A stretch of 13,193 bases of DNA from Prevotella sp. UBA5387 (GTDB lineage: Bacteria > Bacteroidota > Bacteroidia > Bacteroidales > Bacteroidaceae): NCBI GenBank assembly GCA_002407775.1, contig DHOP01000004.1, forward strand, positions 1-13,193, written 5' to 3'. The translations under genes were made by a program, and so were the position numbers. Below, one piece after another: positions 1 through 7,639 of the stretch. The notes beneath the pieces were generated by a model that was not told where the DNA came from, ran no database searches, and saw only the letters and a program-made list of their open reading frames with translations. The first letter of the stretch is position 1; each line of letters starts with the position of its first letter.

Positions 1-11
1 AAAGTAAATTT

Positions 12-167
12 AGGCATAGTCAACGGCTGTGCGATAAGGCATTAAACGCATCGCGATTAGGCCGTAAACGCACTGCGTTTAATGCCTTATCGCAGTGCCA
101 AAGGATACTAATCGCAGTGCCAAAGGATACTAATCGCAGTGCCGTTGCTATCCTTTCGCAAATGCCT
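12..167. repeat. Nested inverted-repeat mosaic, possible small non-coding repeat element
   Basis: A perfect 21-bp inverted repeat has arms at 30-50 and 74-94 with a 23-nt loop. Inside and around it are further complementary words. TAAACGCA at 65-72 faces TGCGTTTA at 74-81, giving a competing short hairpin. GCGATTAG at 53-60 is complementary to CTAATCGC at 108-115 and 130-137. AAAGGATA at 100-107 and 122-129 is complementary to TATCCTTT at 149-156. Outermost, AGGCAT (12-17) and CAACGGC (21-27) match GCCGTTG (141-147) and ATGCCT (162-167). These outer matches suggest element boundaries, though the spacing differs between sides. No coding capacity is evident. It may be a REP- or MITE-like intergenic repeat; the family is not recognised. 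Confidence 0.7.
89..143. repeat. 22-bp tandem repeat, 2.5 copies
   Basis: Two identical 22-bp units lie at 89-110 and 111-132, each starting ATCGCAGTGCC and ending AAAGGATACTA. A partial third copy (ATCGCAGTGCC) is at 133-143. The first copy overlaps the right arm of the 21-bp inverted repeat. There are no spacers between copies, so this is not a CRISPR array. A 22-bp period is close to two turns of the helix. Confidence 0.85.
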
Positions 168-306
168 TGTATATAATAGGTAATGGAGCAGTTAGGTGTT
201 TGTTGAAATGCAAGTTTAGTAAATAAATAATTTTCTTGGTTATTGCGGTTGGGAATATGTTTGGATGCTGATTGAGATTGGAGGTTAGGAATTGTTGAAA
301 AGAAGA
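168..306. other. Non-coding AT-rich stretch between repeat mosaic and galK terminator
   Basis: I see no gene, RNA or clear regulatory signal here. A minus-strand open frame of 99 codons crosses this stretch and the repeat mosaic. It has no recognisable motif and its C-terminal part translates the repeats, so I do not call it a gene. Confidence 0.5.
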
Positions 307-337
307 AGCCCCTTATCACAATCAGTGATAAGGAGCC
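296..337 (-). terminator. Intrinsic terminator of the gal operon
   Basis: Read on the minus strand, a 13-bp stem (arms 325-337 and 307-319, including two G-U pairs) has a 5-nt loop. It is followed at once by a T-rich tail, TCTTCTTTT, at about 298-306. The stem begins about 40 bp past the galK stop codon, as expected for the end of the operon. No galT or galE lies between galK and this terminator. Confidence 0.85.
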
Positions 338-377
338 GCTTGAATATTCTTAAATTAATATGATTCGCTAATGGAAA

Positions 378-1538
378 TTAGCAAATCTTGCGTGAGCCGT
401 CACCGATAACCACATCGATAACTTCAGGCTCATGACCATATTTCTCATTGAATTTAACCTTTGCCTCAGCAATGAACTTGTCATAGACGTCATCTTTAAC
501 AAGGTTAATGGTGCAGCCGCCAAAGCCGCCGCCCATGATGCGAGAACCAGCAACCTCACAGTCCTTGGCGATGTCGTTGAGGAAGTCGATTTCTTCGCAG
601 CTTACCTCATACTCCTTGCTCAGACCATAGTGGGTCTCATACATCTTCTTGCCTACTGTCTCGTAGTCGTCTTTCTCCAAAGCCTCGCTGACAGCAATCA
701 CACGATCCTTCTCTCCAAGCACGAAGTGAGCGCGCATGTAGTCTTCTGCACTAACCTCAGCCTTCACAGCTTCCAGTTCGTCCCAGTCTGCATCGCGCAG
801 TGTCTCGTATTTCTTGTCGGGGAAATGCTTGTTGAGTGCAGCAACAACATTTTCGCAAGACTGACGACGATCGTTGTAAGGTGAGCCAACCAGTTCGTGC
901 TTAACCTTAGAGTTGAGCAAAACAAGTTTGTATCCCTTCGGGTCGAATGGGAAATATTCGAACTCGCGGCTGCGGCAGTCAAGGCGCATAAGCTTGCCTT
1001 TCTGACCGAAGACAGAGGCGAACTGATCCATGATTCCGCAGTTCACGCCAACATACTTGTGCTCAGTGGCCTGGCCAGCGAGAGCAAGATCCCACTTGGA
1101 CACCTTGTTGTCACCGAAGAGATCATTGAGTGCATAGGCAAAGCAGCTCTCCAAGGCAGCGCTCGAAGACATACCGGCACCTAATGGCACGTCGCCTGCG
1201 AAGGCAGCGTTGAATGGCTTAACGTCAACACCTAAGGCACGCATCTCTTGTACGATGCCATAGATATAGCGTGCCCATGTGGCCTTTGGACCCTTTGGGT
1301 CGTCGATCTCAAAGTGGACCAGGTCCTTCATGTCGATTGAGTATATATTGCAGGTTTTCTGCCCATTGGGGCGAATCTCTGCCATGATGCCCTGCTGAAC
1401 GGCACCTGGAAAGACGAAACCACCGTTGTAATCAGTGTGCTCACCAATGAGATTGATGCGCCCCGGTGATGCATAGACATTGCCGGTCTTACCGTCAAAA
1501 TGCTTGATGAAGCGACTTCTAACAAATTCTATTTCCAT
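378..1538 (-). CDS. galK: Galactokinase
   Basis: Phosphorylates alpha-D-galactose to galactose-1-phosphate with ATP in the cytoplasm, the entry step of the Leloir pathway. The 386-residue protein is full length for bacterial GalK. It shows the galactokinase signature GRINLIGEHTDY (residues 26-37), the GHMP-kinase phosphate loop PLGAGMSSSAAL (118-129), the probable catalytic base Asp171 in GIMDQFAS, and the C-terminal GHMP motif GGGFGG (336-341). The ATG at 1536-1538 gives MEIEFVRSRF, directly before the conserved N-terminus. No Shine-Dalgarno is seen, as usual in Bacteroidetes. It is the last gene of the operon, 35 bp after the transporter stop. A small GCTAAT/ATTAGC hairpin (367-382) overlaps the stop codon. 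No defect is visible. Confidence 0.97.
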   Translation of the reverse strand: MEIEFVRSRFIKHFDGKTGNVYASPGRINLIGEHTDYNGGFVFPGAVQQGIMAEIRPNGQKTCNIYSIDMKDLVHFEIDDPKGPKATWARYIYGIVQEMRALGVDVKPFNAAFAGDVPLGAGMSSSAALESCFAYALNDLFGDNKVSKWDLALAGQATEHKYVGVNCGIMDQFASVFGQKGKLMRLDCRSREFEYFPFDPKGYKLVLLNSKVKHELVGSPYNDRRQSCENVVAALNKHFPDKKYETLRDADWDELEAVKAEVSAEDYMRAHFVLGEKDRVIAVSEALEKDDYETVGKKMYETHYGLSKEYEVSCEEIDFLNDIAKDCEVAGSRIMGGGFGGCTINLVKDDVYDKFIAEAKVKFNEKYGHEPEVIDVVIGDGSRKIC

Positions 1539-1573
1539 AGTCGTTATATTTTATAATGTGTTGATGATATCGA

Positions 1574-2815
1574 TTAGTTCTTTGCAAGTCCAATTTTGGA
1601 GCCTTTATTGCAGAACCAGATAATGTAAGCATAGAAGATAAACAGGCAGCAGGTAGCGATAACCACGTTAGTGGCATCAACGATGACACCCATGAGTGGC
1701 ATAAGAAGCGCAGCGCCGATAACGCCTGTGTTGATGACGCCAGAAGCAGCCTTGGTATGAGGACCAAGTTCCTGCAAGCCGAGGTTGAAGATAAGTGGCC
1801 ACATCACAGAGTGGAACAAACCAGCAGCGAGCATGGCATAGATACCCATCATACCTGGAAGTACGATAGACAAACCAATGCAGATGGCGCCCAGAAGCAA
1901 ACAAGCGGTGAGCAACTTACGTGGATCGAACTTGGCGAGGATGGCAGCACCGGCAAAACGGCCGACCATCATACCGCCCCAGTAGAATGCGAGGAACGAG
2001 GTGGCGACAGTAACATAGTCGTTTGCAAATTCGGGCATGGCCTTGAACTTATACGGAAGCATAGAGGGAACACCGATCTCGACACCCATGTACATGAAGA
2101 TAGCTAGAGCGCCTAACCATACATGTGGATATTTGAACACGCTGCTCTTATACTCATGATGTATGCCTGACTCCTCAGCCTGCTTGGCCTCGTCCACCTT
2201 TGGCAGTTTCATGAACACCAAAATCAGACAGATGGCGAGCGTGAAGATACCAAGACCGAGGAATGGGCTAGGCACTGCGCTTGGCGTAGGAGCTTGTCCG
2301 CGAATGATAACGTAAGTCACAAACAGAGGAGCCAATGTGGTGGCTACAGAGTTAAGGGCTTGGCTAAGGGTCATGCGGAAGGCACCTTTCTCAGGGCTTC
2401 CCAACACCATTACATAAGGATTGGCAACATTCTGAAGCATCACGACACCGCAAGCTACGAGACACATGCTGGCAAGGAATACCGTGTACACGTTAGCTTG
2501 AGCCGAGATGGCAGAGCTGATGCCAAATGAATTGATAATGAAACCAAGGCCAGACACCCCTAATCCGAGGAGAAGGGTGGCTTTGTAACCGATCTTGTTC
2601 ATGAGCATGGCAAACGGAATACTTAGCAGATAAGCACCGTAGAAAGCAGTGTTGACATACTGTCCCTGCTGCGCGGTGAGGCTAAAGGCATCCGAGCAGA
2701 ATGCAATCATGGAGTTGTTCATTGTGGTGATGAATCCGATGAGGAAGCATACGATGAACATGACGATAAGAGCGAACGTATAGTTCGGTCTTTGTGTTGT
2801 TGGATTTTGTTCCAT
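1574..2815 (-). CDS. FHS-family MFS sugar transporter (glucose/galactose type)
   Basis: A 413-residue, 12-segment inner-membrane permease of the fucose-galactose-glucose:H+ symporter group (FucP/GluP). It probably imports galactose or glucose, because it sits between galM and galK. Family hallmarks are the first-helix motif FITTMNNSM (about 29-37), NTAFYGAYLL (55-64), the NKIGYK loop (73-78) and QNVANPYVMVLG (128-139). By my motif alignment to E. coli FucP, the proton-coupling residues Asp46 and Glu135 correspond here to Asn34 and Gln128. Gln at the second position also occurs in GluP-type members. Asn at the first is unusual and raises doubt about proton coupling. Start ATG 2813-2815 gives a short polar N-terminus before helix 1. 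The gene lies 109 bp after galM and 35 bp before galK. The exact sugar is inferred from context. Confidence 0.92.
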   Translation of the reverse strand: MEQNPTTQRPNYTFALIVMFIVCFLIGFITTMNNSMIAFCSDAFSLTAQQGQYVNTAFYGAYLLSIPFAMLMNKIGYKATLLLGLGVSGLGFIINSFGISSAISAQANVYTVFLASMCLVACGVVMLQNVANPYVMVLGSPEKGAFRMTLSQALNSVATTLAPLFVTYVIIRGQAPTPSAVPSPFLGLGIFTLAICLILVFMKLPKVDEAKQAEESGIHHEYKSSVFKYPHVWLGALAIFMYMGVEIGVPSMLPYKFKAMPEFANDYVTVATSFLAFYWGGMMVGRFAGAAILAKFDPRKLLTACLLLGAICIGLSIVLPGMMGIYAMLAAGLFHSVMWPLIFNLGLQELGPHTKAASGVINTGVIGAALLMPLMGVIVDATNVVIATCCLFIFYAYIIWFCNKGSKIGLAKN

Positions 2816-2867
2816 CTTTTTAGTTATATGTTTTGATTTATTTTAACAGGAAGGTTCAATAAATAAT

Positions 2868-2903
2868 GGATAGGCCATTAACCATACGGTCTACGGCCTA
2901 TCC
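2868..2903 (-). terminator. Intercistronic hairpin between galM and the sugar transporter
   Basis: A perfect 9-bp inverted repeat (GGATAGGCC at 2868-2876 and GGCCTATCC at 2895-2903) has an 18-nt loop. It lies 21 bp after the galM stop. On the minus strand it is followed by ATTATTTATTG rather than a run of T. It may be a weak or partial terminator, or an RNA-stability element that lowers expression of the downstream transporter and galK. No separate promoter is apparent before the transporter. Confidence 0.5.
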
Positions 2904-2924
2904 GCTTCATATAATCAATTCTTA

Positions 2925-4013
2925 CTATACGCCGAAACGATAAATGGTCTTCTGTTTATACTGCTCTCCTGGTTTGAGCACCACGGATGGGAAGTAAGGA
3001 CGGTTAGGTGAATCGGGAAAGTGCTGGCACTCGAAACAAATGGCGGACCGACGTGGGAACGTGGTACCATTCTGGCCTTTGTATCCGTCAGCCCAATTGT
3101 CCGAGTAGAGCTGCACGCCTGGTTCGGTGGTATAAACCTCCATGGTGCGTCCGCTTACAGGTTCGGTAATCTTGGCTGCGAAGCTTAGCTCGCCCTCTTC
3201 TTTCTTGTTGAGCACGAAACAATGGTCATACCCAGCACCATTCTTGATCTGCTCGTCGTCGGCATCAATGTCTTGTCCGACGGGCTTTGGAGTGGTAAAA
3301 TCAAACGGCGTTCCCTTGACGAAACGAATCTCTCCGGTTGGGATGGAGGTGTCGTCGATGGGCAAATAATAGTCGGCATTGATTTCACAGATGAGGTTGT
3401 CAATGGTAGGAGTAGGGTTGGCAATCCCTGAGAGTGAGAAGAAGCCATGACTTGTAAGGTTGAGCACGGTCTTCTTGTTGGTGCAAGCCAAGTAGTCGAT
3501 GACGAGTTCGTTGTCGTTTGTCCATGTGTAAACCACGGTAGTCTTCAGCTCTCCAGAGTAACCCTCTTCGCCATAAGCGGCAACATAGTGGAGCACGAGC
3601 GTGTGGTCGTTCATTACCTCAGGATCCCATACGCGAGCGTTAAAACCCTTGATACCTCCATGAAGGGCGTTGGGACCATTGTTTACCGGCACAAAATACT
3701 CCTTGCCATTCAGCGTAAAGTGACCCTTTGCAATGCGATTGCCAAAGCGACCGATAAGTGTCGAAAGATAAGGCTCAGGTGAATTGACGACATCCTGGAT
3801 GTTGTCATGGCCCTGGATAACGTTTGCTAATTTGCCATTTTTGTCTGGAACCATAATGGCAACGAGTGCACCACCGTAATTTGTGATAGCTACCTCGTTG
3901 CCATTACTGTTTTTCAGTATGAAAAGATCTGTCTTCTTTCCGTTTATAGTGGTCTGAAAGTCCTCCCGCTTCAGGCCACAGATGGTTTCCGTTTCAGTTG
4001 TGTTACTCATCAT
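2925..4013 (-). CDS. galM: Aldose 1-epimerase (galactose mutarotase)
   Basis: Interconverts alpha and beta anomers of galactose (and glucose), supplying the alpha form that GalK uses. The protein has 362 residues, normal for the family. Visible motifs are NALHGGIKGF (115-124, substrate-binding His118), LNLTSHGFFSLSG (184-196, with His189 as probable acid), GYDHCFVL (261-268) and CFECQHFPDSPNRP (326-339, with Glu328 as probable catalytic base). No signal peptide is seen, so it is probably cytoplasmic. Two consecutive ATG codons (4011-4013 and 4008-4010) could both start translation; I use the first. It is the first gene of the operon, about 22-25 nt downstream of the likely transcription start. 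Confidence 0.95.
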   Translation of the reverse strand: MMSNTTETETICGLKREDFQTTINGKKTDLFILKNSNGNEVAITNYGGALVAIMVPDKNGKLANVIQGHDNIQDVVNSPEPYLSTLIGRFGNRIAKGHFTLNGKEYFVPVNNGPNALHGGIKGFNARVWDPEVMNDHTLVLHYVAAYGEEGYSGELKTTVVYTWTNDNELVIDYLACTNKKTVLNLTSHGFFSLSGIANPTPTIDNLICEINADYYLPIDDTSIPTGEIRFVKGTPFDFTTPKPVGQDIDADDEQIKNGAGYDHCFVLNKKEEGELSFAAKITEPVSGRTMEVYTTEPGVQLYSDNWADGYKGQNGTTFPRRSAICFECQHFPDSPNRPYFPSVVLKPGEQYKQKTIYRFGV

Positions 4014-4029
4014 ATATGTTTTTAGTTAT

Positions 4030-4066
4030 TTATCGTATCTGCAAAGTAAACAAATTAAAACGATAA
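4030..4066. promoter_or_regulatory. Inverted repeat flanking the gal promoter -7 box, possible operator
   Basis: TTATCGT at 4030-4036 and ACGATAA at 4060-4066 form a perfect 7-bp inverted repeat whose arms are 30 bp apart centre to centre, about three helical turns. One arm falls in the -7/-33 spacer and the other at the predicted transcription start. That placement suits a repressor or looping regulator. The regulator is unknown and no regulator gene lies in the window. Confidence 0.4.
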
Positions 4067-4073
4067 TTACAAA
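4042..4073 (-). promoter_or_regulatory. Bacteroidetes-type promoter of the gal operon
   Basis: On the minus strand a -33 box TTTG (4070-4073) is followed after 20 bp by TTACTTTG (4042-4049), one mismatch from the -7 consensus TAnnTTTG. The spacing is right for the Bacteroidetes primary sigma factor. The predicted start lies near 4035, giving a leader of about 22 nt before the galM ATG. The promoter sits in the 91-bp gap after folC. No terminator is seen there, so readthrough from folC is possible. Confidence 0.65.
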
Positions 4074-4104
4074 CTAATGACAAGCAAAAATGGCACTTTC
4101 TATG

Positions 4105-5412
4105 TTAAAAATCATTTATAGCTAACAAATCCGAAACGACGTAACTTGAGCCGCCCACAAAGACGAAATCATCATCGTCGGCATCGGCAATGGCAGTTCG
4201 ATAAGCCTGCCCAACGGTGGGGTAGGACTGCCCCTTCAGGTCGTGGGCAATGCCAAGCTGTTGAACCTGAGCAACAGGAAGGGCACGCTTGCTGCTGGGT
4301 TGGGTCCAATAATATATGGCATCGGTGGGTAAAAGCGACATCACACCATTGATGTCCTTGTCATCTACCATACCAAAGACAATGCGCAGTTGTCGACAGG
4401 TTTGTGCCTTGATTTGACGGGCGAGATATTGCCAGCCACCAACGTTATGTCCTGTGTCACAGACTACGCGTGGTTTTTGACGCAGTTGCTGCCATCGTCC
4501 CATGAGCCCGGTGGTTTCACTGACGTTGGCAAAACCTTCAACGATGTCATTTTGGCTTATGGAAAGCAGTGGAGCGTCTTGGCTTTCTTGACAGAGAAGT
4601 ACTTTTAGAGCGGTCAGCATAGTGTTAGTATTCTTGTCTTGGTAGTCCCCGCCCAGTTCTCCATGCAGTTGGCCAAAGCTGCGAGTCTCATAGTCTCGAC
4701 CACCAAAGGCACATTCTGAAGAAAGCAAGGCTTCTGGGTTTGTTTCGGCAAAGGTTATCGTGGAGTGTTTTCCGGCCGCCTTAGCAACAAAAACAGGACG
4801 TGTCTCGTCATTTGTTTCGCCAATGATTACAGGCACCCCCTCCTTGATGATTCCTGCTTTCTCGCCTGCGATCTCAGCCAGAGTATTGCCCAAGAACTGA
4901 GTATGGTCGAAGCTGATGTTGGTGATGATGGAAATGAGCGGAGTGATGATGTTGGTGCAATCTAGCCTTCCACCAAGGCCAACCTCAATGACTGCCACAT
5001 CAACTTGTTGCTCTTTGAAATAAAGGAAAGCCAGGGCGGTGGTCAGTTCAAAGAATGATGGGTGGAGAGGTTCGAAGAATCCGCGTTCTTGTTTCACAAA
5101 ATCGATGACACGCTCTTGGCTGATGGGAACACCATTGACACGAATTCGCTCGCGAAAGTCAACCAAATGAGGAGATGTGTATAGTCCAACGCGATATCCG
5201 GCATGCTGCAAGATGGCTGCAAGGGTGTGTGAACAAGACCCCTTGCCGTTGGTGCCGGCCACATGAATGGTCTTGTAGGCATCATGCGGATGACCGAAAT
5301 GCTCGTCTAGGGCATGGGTGTTATAGAGTCCCTCCTTGTAGGCACTGCCACCGACATGCTCAAATACAGGGTAGCTGTTAAACAGATAGTTGACGGTTTC
5401 TTGGTAGTCCAT
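4105..5412 (-). CDS. folC: Folylpolyglutamate synthase / dihydrofolate synthase
   Basis: A cytoplasmic Mur-ligase-family enzyme that adds glutamate to dihydropteroate and/or extends folate polyglutamate tails, using ATP. The 435-residue protein has the P-loop HVAGTNGKGS (50-59), ITNISFDHTQFLG (163-175), GEKAGIIK (183-190, with Lys185 as the likely carbamylated lysine) and the C-domain motif VVCDTGHNVGGW (316-327, a variant of the usual D-G-A/P-H-N). The ATG at 5410-5412 matches the family N-terminus. It is transcribed on its own between the dnaJ terminator hairpin and the gal promoter. No clear TAnnTTTG box was found upstream. Whether it has both activities cannot be told from sequence by eye. 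Confidence 0.95.
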   Translation of the reverse strand: MDYQETVNYLFNSYPVFEHVGGSAYKEGLYNTHALDEHFGHPHDAYKTIHVAGTNGKGSCSHTLAAILQHAGYRVGLYTSPHLVDFRERIRVNGVPISQERVIDFVKQERGFFEPLHPSFFELTTALAFLYFKEQQVDVAVIEVGLGGRLDCTNIITPLISIITNISFDHTQFLGNTLAEIAGEKAGIIKEGVPVIIGETNDETRPVFVAKAAGKHSTITFAETNPEALLSSECAFGGRDYETRSFGQLHGELGGDYQDKNTNTMLTALKVLLCQESQDAPLLSISQNDIVEGFANVSETTGLMGRWQQLRQKPRVVCDTGHNVGGWQYLARQIKAQTCRQLRIVFGMVDDKDINGVMSLLPTDAIYYWTQPSSKRALPVAQVQQLGIAHDLKGQSYPTVGQAYRTAIADADDDDFVFVGGSSYVVSDLLAINDF

Positions 5413-5459
5413 GATGTGGTGATACTTTGATGGGTACTATAATAATTGATTAAAGAAAC

Positions 5460-5517
5460 AGGGCGTGTCTCGTCTCATCCGAAATTGCAAATACAATTCG
5501 AAGACGAGGCACGCCCT
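5460..5517 (-). terminator. Strong hairpin after dnaJ, probable terminator
   Basis: A 16-bp stem has arms at 5460-5475 and 5502-5517, with one G-T pair. The loop contains a further near-complement (GAAATTG and CAATTC), so almost the whole 58 nt can fold. It starts 27 bp past the dnaJ stop. On the minus strand it is followed by TGTTTCTTTAATC, a weak T-rich tail. It separates grpE-dnaJ from folC. Confidence 0.75.
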
Positions 5518-5544
5518 ATCTGAACAAGGCAGTATACTTGTCTT

Positions 5545-6717
5545 TTAATTAAAATAGTTTTTAAACTTCTCGAAGATATGCTGTTTCGTATGGCTGTCGC
5601 CTTGGAAGTTGCTGCTGTCTCGCAGAGATTCCACGGCGTTACGCTCTTCGCGGTTCATTGTCTTGGGCACATAGACGCTCATGTTTACGATGAGATCGCC
5701 CAAGCCAGAGCCGTAACCTTTGACGGCTGGCAGTCCTTTGCCACGAAGACGGACACTCTTTCCTGGCTGCGTTCCAGGCTCCACCTTCAACTTCAACTTC
5801 TTGCCGTCGATGGTTGGAACAATCGCTTCGCCTCCGAGAGCAGCCGTTGGGAAGTCCAATAGCAGATTGTAGATCACATCCTGCTTGTCGCGAACGAAGG
5901 TGTCATTGGGCTCTTCCTCGATGATTACCTGAATATCGCCAGCTACACCGTTGCGTGGTCCGGCATTGCCCTTGCCACGAACATTGAGCACCATGCCCTC
6001 TTCGACACCGGCTGGAACGCTGATTTCCACGACATCCTCGCCTTTCACGATGCCTGTGCCGCCACAGACGTGACACTTATTCTTAATGATTGTGCCCTCG
6101 CCATTACAGGTGGGACACTCAGACTGAGTGGTCATCATACCGAAGACAGAACGTACGGTGCGGTTCACCATACCCGAGCCGTGACAGGTTGGACACGTTT
6201 CGGGAACAGCTCCACCCTCTGCGCCAGTGCCATTACAATGAGTGCATTGAATGTCCTTGCGCACTTTGAATTTCTTAGTGACGCCACTCACGATGTCTTG
6301 CAACGACAACTTCACCTTCAGACGAAGGTCGCCGCCGCGGTAGACGCGTTGCTGATGCTCGTCACGGCCTCCTCCAAAGCCACCAAAACCACCAAAGCCA
6401 CCGCCTCGTCCACCGAAGATGTCTCCGAACATGGAGAAAATGTCATCCATGTCCATTCCACCACCGCCGAATCCACCAAATCCGCCACTTTGCGGACCGT
6501 TGAAGCCGAACTGGTCGTACTGCTTGCGTTTTTGGTCGTCGTGGAGCACTTCATAAGCCTCGGCGGCCTCTTTGAATTTCTCCTCTGCCTCCTTATTTCC
6601 TGGGTTACGGTCGGGATGGTATTTGATGGCCATCTTACGATAGGCCTTCTTTATTTCGTCCTCCGATGCGTCCTTGTTGACACCCAGTACCTCGTAATAA
6701 TCTCTTTTTTCTGCCAT
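5545..6717 (-). CDS. dnaJ: Chaperone protein DnaJ (Hsp40)
   Basis: Co-chaperone that delivers unfolded substrates to DnaK and stimulates its ATPase. It is a complete type I protein of 390 residues. The J domain (about 5-70) carries HPD at 34-36. The Gly/Phe-rich linker (about 71-118) is rich in GGFGG repeats. Four zinc-finger repeats start at Cys158, Cys175, Cys201 and Cys215 (CTHCNGTG, CPTCHGSG, CPTCNGEG, CHVCGGTG), and the C-terminal substrate-binding domains follow. It lies 40 bp downstream of grpE on the same strand, so the two are very likely co-transcribed. dnaK is not in the window. The start MAEKRDYYEVLG is the classical DnaJ N-terminus. Confidence 0.98.
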   Translation of the reverse strand: MAEKRDYYEVLGVNKDASEDEIKKAYRKMAIKYHPDRNPGNKEAEEKFKEAAEAYEVLHDDQKRKQYDQFGFNGPQSGGFGGFGGGGMDMDDIFSMFGDIFGGRGGGFGGFGGFGGGRDEHQQRVYRGGDLRLKVKLSLQDIVSGVTKKFKVRKDIQCTHCNGTGAEGGAVPETCPTCHGSGMVNRTVRSVFGMMTTQSECPTCNGEGTIIKNKCHVCGGTGIVKGEDVVEISVPAGVEEGMVLNVRGKGNAGPRNGVAGDIQVIIEEEPNDTFVRDKQDVIYNLLLDFPTAALGGEAIVPTIDGKKLKLKVEPGTQPGKSVRLRGKGLPAVKGYGSGLGDLIVNMSVYVPKTMNREERNAVESLRDSSNFQGDSHTKQHIFEKFKNYFN

Positions 6718-6757
6718 AATTTTCCTATCGACTAATCCTTGGGTCTAAGGAGTCGAT

Positions 6758-7375
6758 CTATTGAGCCACGGCAACTTTGGCGTGGCGAATAACTTTATCA
6801 TTCATCATATAGCCAGTCTGCAGGCAATCGATGACCTTGCCTTTCTTGTCGTCGCCCATCCCGGGAACCATGGCTACGGCCTCATGGAAGTCGGTGTTGA
6901 AGTCCTGATCGAGGGCCTCGACCTTCTTCACGCCCATGCCTTCCAAAGACTTGATGAACTTTTTGAATATCATCTCCATACCCTCTTTGATGGCACTGGC
7001 ATCCTCGCTCTTGTCAGCCACGGCACGCTCGAAGTCGTCCAATACTGGCAAAATGGCGGTTATGGTCTTCTGACCACCGTTAAGGATGAGTTCGGTCTTC
7101 TCTCTTATGGTACGTTTCTTATAGTTCTCGAACTCTGCCACCGTACGAAGCAACTGATCCTTTAGTACGGCAATCTGCTGCTGTGCTTCCTCCAATGGGT
7201 CCTGCTGTTGTTCCCCCTCCATAGATTCTCCTTCCTTTTCGGCCTCAGTCTCATCAGAATCTTCCTGTGAATTAGAAGTTTCTGTTTGATCTTCAGTAGT
7301 TTGAGTGGTTTCCTCTTGAGCGAGATCCTCTTCCTTAAAGTCCTTTTCCTTGTCTATTTTTTTGTCTTTTTTCAT
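6758..7375 (-). CDS. grpE: Nucleotide exchange factor GrpE
   Basis: Releases ADP from DnaK to reset the Hsp70 cycle. The 205-residue protein has a highly charged N-terminus of about 65 residues rich in Glu, Lys, Gln and Thr, probably disordered. The long helix follows with the GrpE motif RTVAEFENYKKR (77-88), then ILPVLDDFERAV (108-119). The C-terminal beta domain ends GYMMNDKVIRHAKVAVA (188-204). It is the first gene of a grpE-dnaJ pair. The ATG at 7373-7375 precedes a lysine-rich start. The 264-bp upstream region has no CIRCE element and no clear Bacteroidetes -7 box, so heat-shock control cannot be assigned from sequence. Confidence 0.97.
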   Translation of the reverse strand: MKKDKKIDKEKDFKEEDLAQEETTQTTEDQTETSNSQEDSDETEAEKEGESMEGEQQQDPLEEAQQQIAVLKDQLLRTVAEFENYKKRTIREKTELILNGGQKTITAILPVLDDFERAVADKSEDASAIKEGMEMIFKKFIKSLEGMGVKKVEALDQDFNTDFHEAVAMVPGMGDDKKGKVIDCLQTGYMMNDKVIRHAKVAVAQ

Positions 7376-7541
7376 AATCTGTTCTTATTGTTTTACCTAC
7401 GAAACAGCAAAAAACATGCCATGATAAGTATGTTAAACGGGAATGGTAATCGAAACAACACATAATTGTCAATGATCAATACACCTAGTTTCACTTTCGT
7501 TTGGGGAAAGTCTTACTGGTCATTGTCCAATATGTTGCTTG

Positions 7542-7567
7542 CAGAGATGCGACAATTCGCATCTCTG
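7542..7567. terminator. Perfect 11-bp hairpin downstream of the ABC-F gene
   Basis: CAGAGATGCGA (7542-7552) and TCGCATCTCTG (7557-7567) form a perfect 11-bp stem with the 4-nt loop CAAT. It lies 72 bp after the ABC-F stop and about 170 bp upstream of grpE. On the minus strand no T tract follows, so it is not a textbook intrinsic terminator. It could end the ABC-F transcript with a factor, protect its 3' end, or act upstream of grpE. Confidence 0.5.
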
Positions 7568-7639
7568 TTGTTATCTCATGTAATAAGGGTGGTGTCTATG
7601 CGATGATGGAGTGTCAGTGTAAAGACGTGTATACGCCTA

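Noticed and set aside
89..143. Possible CRISPR array from the direct repeats
   Set aside because: The 22-bp units abut with no spacers and there are only two and a half copies; no cas gene is present.
20..319. 99-codon minus-strand frame at the left end
   Set aside because: Much of it translates the repeat mosaic and the terminator stem, with no protein motif.
6070..6735. 221-codon plus-strand open frame opposite dnaJ
   Set aside because: It lies wholly antisense to a clear dnaJ, has no recognisable motif, and reflects the codon bias of the real gene.
7467..7472. TTGACA on the minus strand upstream of grpE as a sigma-70 type -35 box
   Set aside because: Bacteroidetes primary promoters use TTTG and TAnnTTTG, and no matching -10 or -7 box follows at proper spacing.
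7376..7639. CIRCE heat-shock operator upstream of grpE
   Set aside because: No TTAGCACTC/GAGTGCTAA pair is present; the only strong inverted repeat (7542-7567) is unrelated in sequence.
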